The notes under the pieces were generated by a model. The model made no database searches. It saw only the letters and a program-made list of their open reading frames with translations, and had not been told where the DNA came from. Source: Henckelia pumila (Eukaryota > Streptophyta > Magnoliopsida > Lamiales > Gesneriaceae). From it: a DNA stretch of 64,000 bases. Positions 35,919 to 46,377 of this stretch are shown here, piece after piece. Numbering within the stretch: position 1 is the stretch's first letter; each line of letters starts with the position of its first letter. Both the position numbers and the translations under genes were made by a program. The stretch spans positions 132,216,375 through 132,280,374 of the forward strand of contig NC_133121.1 in assembly GCF_033568475.1 (NCBI RefSeq), read 5' to 3'.

Positions 35919-36570
35919 AATGATGATATTATGAATGATAAACTATTTAATATAAAAATGTTATAATATATATATATATAGTTATATGCATATAGGCAAA
36001 ACAATTTTCGTATTAACCAAAAACTAAATTTTGTTTGATCATAAAAAATACTATTTTAACTTGTGTTAACGGTATTTTTATCTATGTTTTGAATAGAAAT
36101 TTAAATTTTGTTTCATTATAAAGAAAAATATTTTAAATTTTGTTTAAATTTAATCGTATTTTTATTTGTATTTTAAAATTTTTTAGATAAGTGTATTACT
36201 CATTATATCATCTTATTTTTATTTTTATTTTTATTTTTTTTTGTTTTTTCGTTTAAAAAAAATACGAAATTTATAGTACTAATATTATATTTCTTCGATA
36301 TTATATTTTCATTTCTTATCTATGAGTTCAAATTCAATCTTATATTTATTTGTATTAATGTATTTATTATTTTTTGAATGAAACTTTAGGCCAAAAAATT
36401 TAGCATACTTTTCTATTATATATATATATATATATATAGTCAAAACACCAGTAAAATATTTTTTTACCACAAACTATTTTCTTTAATGTGACCAAAACTG
36501 TAAATCAATTATCAAAATTAAAATTTAAAAACCAATAAAAGTGATGCAATTATATCGAATATGTTTGTAG
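35353..36570. repeat. AT-rich spacer with inverted repeat, (TA)n and decayed repeats
   Basis: An inverted repeat has arms at 35713-35757 and 35917-35960 (TATTAAATAGTTTA on one side, TAAACTATTTAATA on the other). A (TA)n tract at about 35877-35914 lies at the base of the second arm, and another at about 36418-36440. Blocks built on TTAAATTTTATTTGG...AAATATTTTAAATTTT recur at about 35815-35870, 36020-36075 and 36100-36180, as old tandem or dispersed copies. No gene was recognised. Confidence 0.6.
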
Positions 36571-36777
36571 CATTTGGCATATGCGCGACACTTCACATTA
36601 GTTTTCAGAATCTACGCCATTGCTGGAGACAGAGGCGTAACTTGTGTACGCTATCTACCAATAAAGCCTATTTGCGATGGGAATCGATCCCTCTTTCAGC
36701 CTCTTCTCTATATTAATGGGATCGATTCCTTTTCCTGTCAATCGGGCACATATTAATTACTACATTCTGCTAGTTCA

Positions 36778-39700
36778 ATGGAGAATTCATGTCCAAAGAC
36801 TCGTGTTTTTGCTGTTATATTTGATTTGGACGGGACCCTTTTGAATACAGGTATATATCTGTTCGAAGTTCATGTCAATTTTCAGAAATTTTTAGTTTCC
36901 GCCATCTAAAAGATTCGTGGTTTGCCCGGGGAAGTGGAGTTTTATATGTCGGTGGTGACTTTTGGGTATGTATGTTTCCAGAGCAAGTGACGAAGGACAT
37001 TCTGAAGATTTTCTTGGCTAAATATGGGAAGATCCAGGACAATGAAAAGGAAAAGAAAAGATTGGGGATGACGCATAAAGAATCAGCTATATCAATTGTG
37101 AATGACTATGATCTTCCCTTGACTCCGGAACAATTTACCCAAGAAATCATGCCAATGTACCACGGACTGTGAGTTTCTAAATCTCTTACTTGGCGTAGTA
37201 TATAATTTCATGTTGCCGAAAGTACCTCTAGTCGAAAATTTGATTTTTACTATGAGTTTTTTAGATTCTGGAAGTCATATACTAGATTGCCGCTGCCATT
37301 GTTAAGTTCATATTTTTTTTACTACAGTCAGTATGCTGTGCGTAACATGGAAAGAAGCAATGATTTGTTGTATTCATCAGTTGTCACGGACTTGTCTGTC
37401 TATGTTCACTCCTAATCATTTCAAGTTTGTTTTATATGATGGATACTTTAATTGAGTGCGAAAATTGGTCACGGAAAGATATTGATCTCTTAATTTACTT
37501 GAATGAATCTTCTTTACCAAAGCCAGTTGTGTTCCATTATCAACTGCAATTCTCAACTGTTTGTGTAAAAGTTTTTCATGTACCTCTACATCTGTAAACT
37601 TTTAAGTTTTAAGTATCGAAGGCTCTCTGGTTGACACCTTAGCACTTTCGAACAAGTACACGAAAGAGTAAATGGCATGTCTCAAACTAGAATATGTCTC
37701 TATGTGATCTCTCTTTCCTTTCATTGCCTATTCAAAACCCGTGCAACTAGACTTGCTATAAATAAATATATTCCTCCACTAAATAGCTGTTGAATTTTGG
37801 AAATTGCAATTAAATGGTAATTCGAGTGTCATAAATATGTAAGAACCATCAATGTTTGTAAAACTTGATGATCATGATTGATTGAACTGATTTTTATTCC
37901 CTACTTTATACTTGCTTAATATCATCCATTGTTTTTATAAGGTGGAAAGAGGCCAAACCAATTCCTGGTGCTGAACGTCTTATGAGACATCTTCACAAAC
38001 ATGGAATACAGTTTGCACTCGCTTCAAATTCTTTGAGCAAAAACATTGATGGAAAAATATCACACCATGACGGTAATGTTTTTGACCTTATTAATATTTC
38101 TACCAAATCACTATATCTCGTTCATAAAGTTCTGTTTGTTATTCAGAAGTACTATGTTGGTACTATGGTTAGTTGTAGCATATTTTCAAGGTCACTGCCC
38201 TACACGGAGATTTGATCATTAATATGGTATTGATAACTTCATTACTTAGAATCACTTCTAAAGGGATGCACCGATAAAGTAATTTTGCGACAATAAAACG
38301 TCCTAAGCCTATCAATTGTATGGTGTTGCTTTTTATAGGTTGGAAAGAACGCTTTGTTACCATTCTTGGAAGTGACCAGGTCAAGTCAGGGAAACCCTCT
38401 CCAGATATGTAAGTTATTATTTAATAGAGCCACATACAAGATCTACCATTGTGAATTGAGAAGCTTGCAATTTTCTTTTGTAAAGCTACTTTATGATTGC
38501 TATTGCTACTACTAAAACGAGCAACATCAATTATGCTTATAGTTTTCAGTTAAACATGATAACATCCATGTAGCACTTGCTTACTTTAAATCGCAACAAA
38601 GCTTCCTTCCTTCTTGTTGTTATCTGAGTATCTCTGGTAATCAGATACATTGAAGCTGCAAAGAGAATGGGAGTTGATTCGTTGCATTGTCTTGTGATAG
38701 AAGATTCTCTGTAAGTGTCACTACATTGTTTCTTATCTTGTGGAGGTTACACTTCATCGGGACAAACCGAGTGGAGGTGATAGTGGGATCACACACTTGG
38801 CCTTTTTTTAAAAAAAAACAATTCAACTTTATGGTAATTTGTCTAATAGCCTTATGTTTCGCCCCAAATATATTAAATCACTCTCTCGTCGTCCATCGTG
38901 GGTCCGCCACTACCTCCATCATGCCTAATAACCTGCATATTTTTTTCCTATTTGAAACTATTTTTTATTCCACACCTCGATTTTAACAGAGTGGGAGTAA
39001 AAGCAGGAAAGTCTGCTCAAATGACGGTAGTAGCAGTGCCTTCGCTCCAAACTGGAATGGATACATTTTCTGTTGCAGATTCCGTACTTCACTCACTTCT
39101 AGAGTTCCAGCCAGAATTATGGGGTCTTCCACAATTTGAAGACTGTAGGATTCTTGTTTTTGGCTAAATTCGCTATCTTGTCAAATCTCGAATGCATGTT
39201 AGATTGAAGCAAATTTTGATGATTGCAGGGGTTGGAAAAACTTTGCCTATCGAACCCATTCATCTATCAGGCATATTTACTAATGGGCTTTTCCATTCAC
39301 ATGCAGGTTTCAATAATTATTTCATTTTCCTGCGTGTTAAATGTTTCATTGTACGAATGTTTTAGTTTTACACCATGTCAAAGCAGTATTGAAAATTTTA
39401 ATTAGCATTTCATTGATGCACTGAAGGTGTTAAATTCTGTGTACACATCTCTTTTGTGCGTGTGTTGTTTCAGTTTCATATGGTTTGTCTCATATGTTAT
39501 TGTCCTTGGAACATCTTTATACGTACAAATTCCAGAAAATAGCCTGTCTGTGCTCCCTGATCAAATCTGGGGACTCTTCTTTGGCTGGGTCAAATTTGAC
39601 GAGCAGGTCTCAAAGGCTGTGATCAGCATAGGTTGGAGCCTAATTTGTTGCAACTTCGAGAGAAAAATAGTGAGTTCATTACTTGTACCACTCACCGTCC

Positions 39701-40243
39701 GATGCATTTGTGTAAAGATTTCCATGTCTTCTTGATTTCTTTTTCACAACACTTGCAAATTTCCTTCGCAAAACCTGCACTTTTGTTACATAAACAGATG
39801 TATAATCACATGTAAACTCCATTCAATGAAACGGTCAGAATTTAATTTACACATTTGCTTTCTCACACTTCTCACAGTGAATTTTATTCTCATGCAGAAA
39901 GCTTGTATACTAGATGGAAGTGATCACAACGTTTACGATGGCAAGATGCAGCTGTTGGTTGTTGGCTACTTTCAAAGGTCCATTAGTGCGGTAAGCGACA
40001 TTGCTTGATAAAGGATCCATATGATTTTTTTTTTTTGGAAGCTTCTGCTAATTGCTTGGAGACCATACACAGGGCAACGTGTTGAACAACCTCGACATAC
40101 TCGATGAAGATAGAGAGACTGCCGATGCTGCTTTGAGTCTGCCTGCATTTTCCTACAAATTATGCAAATCTTTCAAAGTGGAAAATTATGGTGCAGAAGA
40201 TTTCTGTGTGTTGAGTAGGAAATCTAAGAATGTTCATGTCTGA
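36778..40243 (+). CDS. FHY: FMN hydrolase/riboflavin kinase homologue, kinase half degenerate
   Basis: Plant AtFMN/FHy is bifunctional: an N-terminal HAD phosphatase that hydrolyses FMN and a C-terminal riboflavin kinase. Phosphatase exons, all with GT..AG introns and matching phase, are 36778-36850, 36982-37168, 37942-38072, 38339-38408, 38645-38710, 38990-39144 and 39229-39306. All HAD motifs are present: FDLDGTLLNT, ALASNS, the lysine of SGKPSPD, and VIEDSLVGVKAGK. Kinase-like exons follow at about 39474-39660, 39898-39990 and 40073-40243, still recognisable by VLG, FFGWV, ISIGW and VVGY. However, the PTAN motif that binds ATP-Mg is replaced (GTSLYVQ), the RGVYKMV and NPYFNN blocks are lost, and the first junction does not keep phase: splicing at TTTCAG 39473 would run to a stop at 39620-39622. 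The product may be an HAD-only protein, or the gene may be decaying. AATAAA signals lie at 40265 and 40310. Confidence 0.85.
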
Positions 40244-40264
40244 GGTTTTCTTTTGTAGCTCACA

Positions 40265-40315
40265 AATAAAGGGTGCACTGATTGCAGATTCACCCTTCAT
40301 TCTGTAAAAAATAAA
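40265..40315 (+). terminator. Polyadenylation signals of the FHY-like gene
   Basis: AATAAA occurs at 40265-40270 and 40310-40315, 22 and 67 bp after the last in-frame stop. Confidence 0.5.
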
Positions 40316-40329
40316 ACTATGATTTATGC

Positions 40330-41300
40330 AATTATATATGCAAATCAAATTTATACAGTAATATATCCTTCACGCCTTTTTCTTCAATTTTTCTTGAACT
40401 ATTCTTCTCGTGGAAGATCAGTTCAAAAAATAGAACAAAAATAAAGTACTCATTTTCAATAGTGATTGAACATGAACATTGGGAAATATTGGTCCTCACA
40501 TGATAATAATTTGTATTTGTATTATTATCACGTTATTATACAATTTATATTTGAGGTATCATATAAGTTAGCAGGGATATTTTGGTCCTCACATCGTTTA
40601 AACTCAAACCCCCTCTTACAATCTTACGCCTTTTAATTTAGTTTTTTGTTTAAAAAGTTAAAAAAAAACAATTAAACAAATTCAAATTACTGTTTTGATT
40701 GCTTGATTATGATAATGATGATAATAGTGATTGTGATGCTAAAAATATCACAAAATATAAAATTAATAAAATTTACGACAAAAAATAGTTAACATTGGTA
40801 AAATTGCTGGTGACCAAAATTTTGGTATTAAGCAATAGTCGACCGAAAACACTAAATTGAAAAATTCGGTTTTTGAAAAATTAAAAATTATTTTACTTTT
40901 AATAATATTCTTATTTATTATTGTTATTATTATTTAATTTTATTAATTAAAATTTTAACTTTATTCTATTTACCATTTTTAATAGAATAATTTTAATATA
41001 AAATCAATATATTGTATAAACGATATTTACAACAATTATGTTGGTGATATATTGTTATTAGCTCGTGAGATTTTGATGTATCATGAGATTTGATAAATTA
41101 TACTTTTGTATTGAATTTTTTATAGAGTAAAACTTATTGTACAAATTTCGTTATACATGTAGCATTACTCTAATTATTAATATATATTTTTCATATGATC
41201 TTTTAATTTCAAAATAATAAAATTAACTATTTTTATCAAAAAATTTAAAAAATATTATAGTAAAGAACCGGTGTTGAATCACGGCTCCGTCACAATTTAT
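40330..41300. other. AT-rich intergenic DNA
   Basis: No recognisable gene or mobile element was seen. The segment is dominated by A/T runs such as TATTATTGTTATTATTATT near 40917. Confidence 0.5.
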
Positions 41301-41329
41301 AATTTCCAAATTTTTACCGTTCTGCAAAA

Positions 41330-42104
41330 CCCCACGGCCATCATCACCGGCTCCGACACCTTTGTCCCCGCCGCATCCCCACCCCACCACCGCCGCCGCC
41401 GCCTGTAACAAATTGGAGATAGGTTCCTCTGCCTCCGCCCGCGTCTCGTCCTCATTGTTTCCCAGTCTTCACCCACTCTCGCGTATTTATACTCCATCTC
41501 TTTCTTGGTACGTTAAATTTCAGGTTTTCGTATGGATTTATTCTTGTTATAACCTATATGATAATATCATTCTATGTTTTAACTTATCTTTATTTTATTT
41601 TACTTTATCTCCTTTCAATTTCCTGGGCTTGAATTTGTTTTCGGTTTCCATATGATTTTGGAATTTGGAGCAGTTTAAGTTCGTCTCAAAATTGGTTTTT
41701 GATAGGCTCGAGCTGTGATGGAGCCTAAATTTCAAATGTTCAAACCAGTGCAGGGCTGGTCCATTCTCTCGGCTAGAAAATTTTGTTAACGAGCCACTCG
41801 ATTCAGTTCATTTGCGTCAAAATTCGATATTGACGAGAATTTCTTTAGTTAAATAAAATCCCAGATTTCCATTCATGTGCGAACTCTGTTTAATGATTCC
41901 ATACCACCTCTGGTTCCTAATCTTCTCAAATCCTGTGATATCCTAGTTCCCAATTGAATTTTTTTAACAAGATCTGTTTAGTTTTTGTTGCTGATCGAAT
42001 AAAAAGGATGAATTTTCTTGCTATTTTTTTTTCTGGAACATGATGAAATTATTTTCAAATTGCAGAATTGTGGGTTTTGGATGTTATAGAACTGAAAGTT
42101 TGCT
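41330..42104 (+). promoter_or_regulatory. SWP73 5' UTR with a likely leader intron
   Basis: A pyrimidine and CCG-rich stretch (41330-41507) fits a plant 5' leader. A donor GTACGT at 41508 and an acceptor TTGCAG ending at 42065 would remove a 558-bp leader intron and place the second leader exon 39 bp before the ATG. The transcription start is not determined. Confidence 0.45.
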
Positions 42105-44291
42105 ATGAATCATCATAATATTCATAACCACCACCAACCTGTGAGGGGAAATTTGAGTTTTGGAATTCCTGGAGGAAATCAAATGCAAATTCCGATGCAG
42201 ATGCCCTTGAATCATAACCAGCAACAGATACCCAATATGATTTCCCAGAACCAGCCTCCAGTTAGGCCCTACTTTCCTGGACATTTTCAACCATCAGAAC
42301 CTCAGGCGCAGGCATTTGCGCAGGGCCAAACAGTTCAAGTCCATACTCAAGTGCAAGTCATGGCTACCCAGCCTCAGGGCCACATTAATGTCAGTATTTC
42401 CTCACCATCTGTTCCCACTCCTGGCTCTGGAGGGGCTGGAACAGGGAAGCGCCTGCACAAACCGCCTTCTCGGCCTTCTGGGGGCTCATCAGCTCAGGGA
42501 ACTGCTTCCCACATGAAAACCATGGAACTGACCCCAGCTGCACATAGACGGAAGCGGAAGTTGCCGGATAAAGCTATCCCTGATAAAGTTGCAGCGATTG
42601 TGCCAGAATCTGCTCTTTATACTCAATTGGTTGAATTCGAGTCACGTGTAGATGCTGCCCTTACGAGGAAGAAGACTGACATTTTAGAAGCCCTGAAAAA
42701 TCCTGTACGTGCTCAGAAAATCCTGCGTTTATATTTGTTCAACACATTTGCCAACCAGGCACAGACAGATTCCGTGAAGGAAAATGCTGAGCCTCCTTCT
42801 TGGACACTCCGGATAATTGGGAGAATTTTAGAAGATGGCAAAGATCACTTTTTGGAAGGAGAAGTGCAGAAATCAAGCACTTCAAGCCCAAAGTTTTCAA
42901 CTTTCTTCAAGAAAATTACTATTTACTTGGATCAAAATCTGTATCCAGATAATCACGTAATACTTTGGGAGAGCTCTCGATCACCCGTGCTTCACGAGGG
43001 GTTTGAGGTGAAGAGGAAAGGAGACAAGGAATTCGCGGCAGTTATTAGATTGGAGATGAATTATTTCCCCGAAAAGTTTAAGCTTTCACAAGCTTTGCGT
43101 GAAGTTCTTGGCATTGAGGTGGAGACACGACCTAGAATTATTGCAGCACTTTGGCACTATGTGAAAACGAGAAAATTACAAATATCTGGTGACACTTCCT
43201 CCTTCATGTGTGATTCACCCCTTAGGAAAGTGTTTGGAGAAGACAAGTTGAAATTTTCCATGGTTATGCAGAAGATAACGCCCCATTTGATTCCACCTGG
43301 TCCGATACACATAGAGCATAAAATTAAGCTTTCTGGTTGTAGTCCCGCTGGAAATACCTGCTACGATGTGCTTGTTGACGTTCCTTGGACTTTAGAAAGG
43401 GAAATGTCAAATTTTTTGGCCAACGTAGAGATGAACAAGGAGATTGAATCTTGTGATGATGCCATTTATTCTGCTATAAAGAAAATCCATGAGCACGGCC
43501 AAAGGCGAGCTTTCTTTCTTGGATTTAGTCAGTCACCTGCAGAGTTCATCAATTCCTTAATTGCTTCTCAAGCTAGGGATTTGAAGCTTGCTGCACTAGA
43601 TACCAACCGTGATGTGGAGAAAGAGCGGCAAGCCGAGTTTTACAATCAACCATGGTATCTTTTATTTTTTTATACTTTGGCATTTGTGACTGAGGATAAT
43701 TCGAAACTCTGTGGCATACTTATTTGTTGCATGAACTGCTGTATATGGAAATCGTAGTTTACACACCTTTATCTTTAAAATTGATTACTTATGTTGCAGT
43801 GTGCAATTTTGATGTTTGTTTGAGCAGTGACATGTCTATTTATGCCAGTATGTCGTTGTGGTTTCTCTTCCTTCTGAAGTTCTTCGGTTATATATCTGAT
43901 TTGTGGCCGTGAATGCCTAACCAAAATTAGGTTATCAATGAGTGGCTTGAAATCTAAAGAATTTGCTCTTTCTGCTCCATTTGAGAATTTATTTACTCAT
44001 AGTTTTCCATGAACCTATCTACTGATCGAAACGTTGTGGCATATCCTCTACTGTCTTCTGTTTCGGTATCTTACCATGAATGCAAATTGTATTTGTCCGC
44101 TTGTTATTATGCTAATATTTCAATCAAGACAGTTGTATCTTTATAGGTAAAACTATTGATGCATGTTTATTTTTGTCCTTTTGGGGGCATTTCTAATTCA
44201 CCTTTTTGTGTGGCATAGGATTGAAGATGCAGTTATCCGGTACCTAAATCGCAAGACTGCTGCTGGCAATGAAACTCCTGGAAGCAAATAG
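42105..44291 (+). CDS. SWP73B: SWI/SNF complex subunit SWP73 (BAF60/SNF12)
   Basis: SWP73/BAF60 is a core accessory subunit of SWI/SNF chromatin remodellers in the nucleus, linking the ATPase module to transcription factors. Two coding exons, 42105-43654 and 44219-44291, encode 540 residues (family members have about 530-540). The N-terminal 115 residues are rich in H, Q, P, G and S. A basic [10 protein letters not shown] segment follows, then the conserved [19 protein letters not shown] block. The SWIB/MDM2 domain lies at about residues 315-395 ([31 protein letters not shown], then [15 protein letters not shown]). The final exon supplies [16 protein letters not shown]. The intron interrupts the Trp codon of QPW. 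No defect is visible. Confidence 0.96.
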
Positions 44292-46050
44292 TTGAGCAGC
44301 CATAGAACTTGTGCACTAATTTATCTGTAACTTCCTTTACCTTTTGTCGGTTTGTCTCATTGATAGCTCGTTCTGGGCCATTTCAAAGCTTAATGCTAAT
44401 CCATTTCTAGGGTATATCAGTAGTAGCCTTATCCTAGAAGCAATATTAGTTAGAATGCCATTAACCTGTCCAGACTTTTATTTCATGTTAATATTTTCCA
44501 GTCTAGAAAATATGCTAATTTAGTGACAACCTTAAAACTTGTATTTCTATTTTCAGAGGTTCTGTTCTTTGTCCTTAAAGTCGTGTCACATTCTCATGGC
44601 ACAGAACCATCGATGAAAATATCTGAATTATGTAATCCTTGGTTGTGCGCTTCATAGTTCATACTATCTGTCAGCATATTTGAAATGAATTCGTATTCTC
44701 TTGCAGTTTTGCTTTCTTTGTTCAGCTATGAAGCGTAGTTATTTTGGTGGGAATGAAATTATGGTAATGTTTGGGAGTGCTTTTAAGAAGCATTTATCAG
44801 CTTTTCGTTAACAAAATTTCATAAAATTTCAAACTTTTGTTACCGGAAAGGCTGAGAAGTGTTTCTAAGAAGCTCTCCCAAACACTATCTATGTCTTATG
44901 AAAATTTCGAATCTGTATCGAAATGGGATTGAGGTTCCTTGCGTACATGGATAGACTAGGTTGGTTTCTTGCCTTTGCTGGATTGAAAATCTTTGCATGT
45001 TAAGGTTATATTTAGGGCTGTTTGTATGTATTCTAGCCATTCCTCATTATGAACTATATAGGCAATGAATGTGACATCTACTTTCGAAGGCGTCTTTTTA
45101 TAGGAAAGCAACACATTCAATACTTGTATGAAAAATCCATATATAATTAATAATATTTATTACCATGAAAAACTAGTGCGACTTTGAGGTAATCATACCT
45201 TCCGTACGGCATATTCGTATTACGACTAACGAGTAAAGGTTTTCTGACTCAAAATGTTCAAAATTATACTGTTCTCAAAATATTATGAACACTAGTTTGT
45301 TTGTTTTTTTGGAAAAAAAAAATGTACTTCCAAAAGAAAAAAACCTTACGTAAGATTGATATTTATCATTTACTTGCGAAACCTTTTTAAAAAATGACAT
45401 TCAATTATCTATTTGTTCAATTTTTTTTTTTTTGTAAAAAACTTAGTATTTATCATTGGCTTATGTATATTCATCAAATAAGCCATCGATTGACTCAGTT
45501 AAATTATTTTATCCACATGGATTTACAACACGAAAATTGATAAGAACAGATTTTTTGATCGAAAAATTTTTGCACATATTTTACACCCCCACCCCCACCC
45601 CAAAAAAAAAGGCTTGCTTATATTTTTTGTTCAGCCCTTATTTGTGTTCTGTATCTTTTCTATGGTGACTAAATTTCTAAAGCAAGTGGATACAATATTT
45701 TGGACATAAAATGTAATGTTTTTCATGAGTATAATATTTTTCACATAATATTGATTTAGACAAAAAAAAATATTAGTTTTATAGATTGAGTTTAGTTAGA
45801 AAATTAATCTAATAAACTAATCCATGACACGATTTTATTACAAATAAGTGTCCAAATTATTACCAGATAAAGATATGATAATAAAATCTAAACAGGGAAA
45901 CTCAAACCACCTGCAACCTTTTTTATGCCATTCTTTCGTTGTCTGTTTTGAATGCAAGTGGCCCCAAGTGAAACTCGGGGTGAGTCATGAGTGTGATCGT
46001 TAAAATAGAACTCCAATGGATAAGCACCAACAAAAGAGACCCGAATTTTT
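44292..46050. other. SWP73 3' flank and spacer
   Basis: Contains the SWP73 3' UTR, one MITE (44763-44889) and A/T-rich DNA with a (CCCCCAC)-like patch near 45585. No other gene was recognised. Confidence 0.5.
44763..44889. mobile_element. Tourist/PIF-Harbinger-like MITE (copy B)
   Basis: A 127-bp palindromic element, GGTAATGTTTGGG...CCCAAACACTATC, flanked by TAT (44760-44762 and 44890-44892). It is clearly the same family as 26191-26314: CAGCTTTT.GTTAACAAAATTT and TGAGAAGTGTTT are shared. Confidence 0.8.
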
Positions 46051-46100
46051 TGTCCTCTCCTTTGACCATCATACTGCTGCAAATGGCCACGTGTCGCCAG
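46030..46100 (+). promoter_or_regulatory. KING1 promoter with G-box/ABRE
   Basis: GGCCACGTGTCGCC (CACGTG core at 46088-46093) is a G-box that also matches the ABA-response core ACGTGTC. It lies about 290 bp before the ATG. A W-box-like TTTGACC occurs at about 46062. Stress or ABA control is an inference. Confidence 0.4.
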
Positions 46101-46377
46101 ATCGGATTCGACGGCCAGGATCCACCAAGCAAGCAGCCCACGTCCCACGGTTTTCCATTATTATATGATAATGATGATCATAAGTGATTATTATCTTACA
46201 TGTACTCCTGTTGTGTCAGCTTTCAAGATTGTGATATTTGGTAGGAGGATTCCATTTTCTTTCTTTAAAAAAATCGTTTCTTGATCATTTGGGAGCTGCG
46301 AAAGTTTGTGTTTTTAGGCGTGGGTTGTGTGTGAAGACATATACGTAACAGAGATACATATTTCATACATATCAAGA

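Noticed and set aside
42316-42516. Overlapping frame inside the SWP73 exon
   Set aside because: Alternate-frame shadow in Q/P/S-rich coding sequence.
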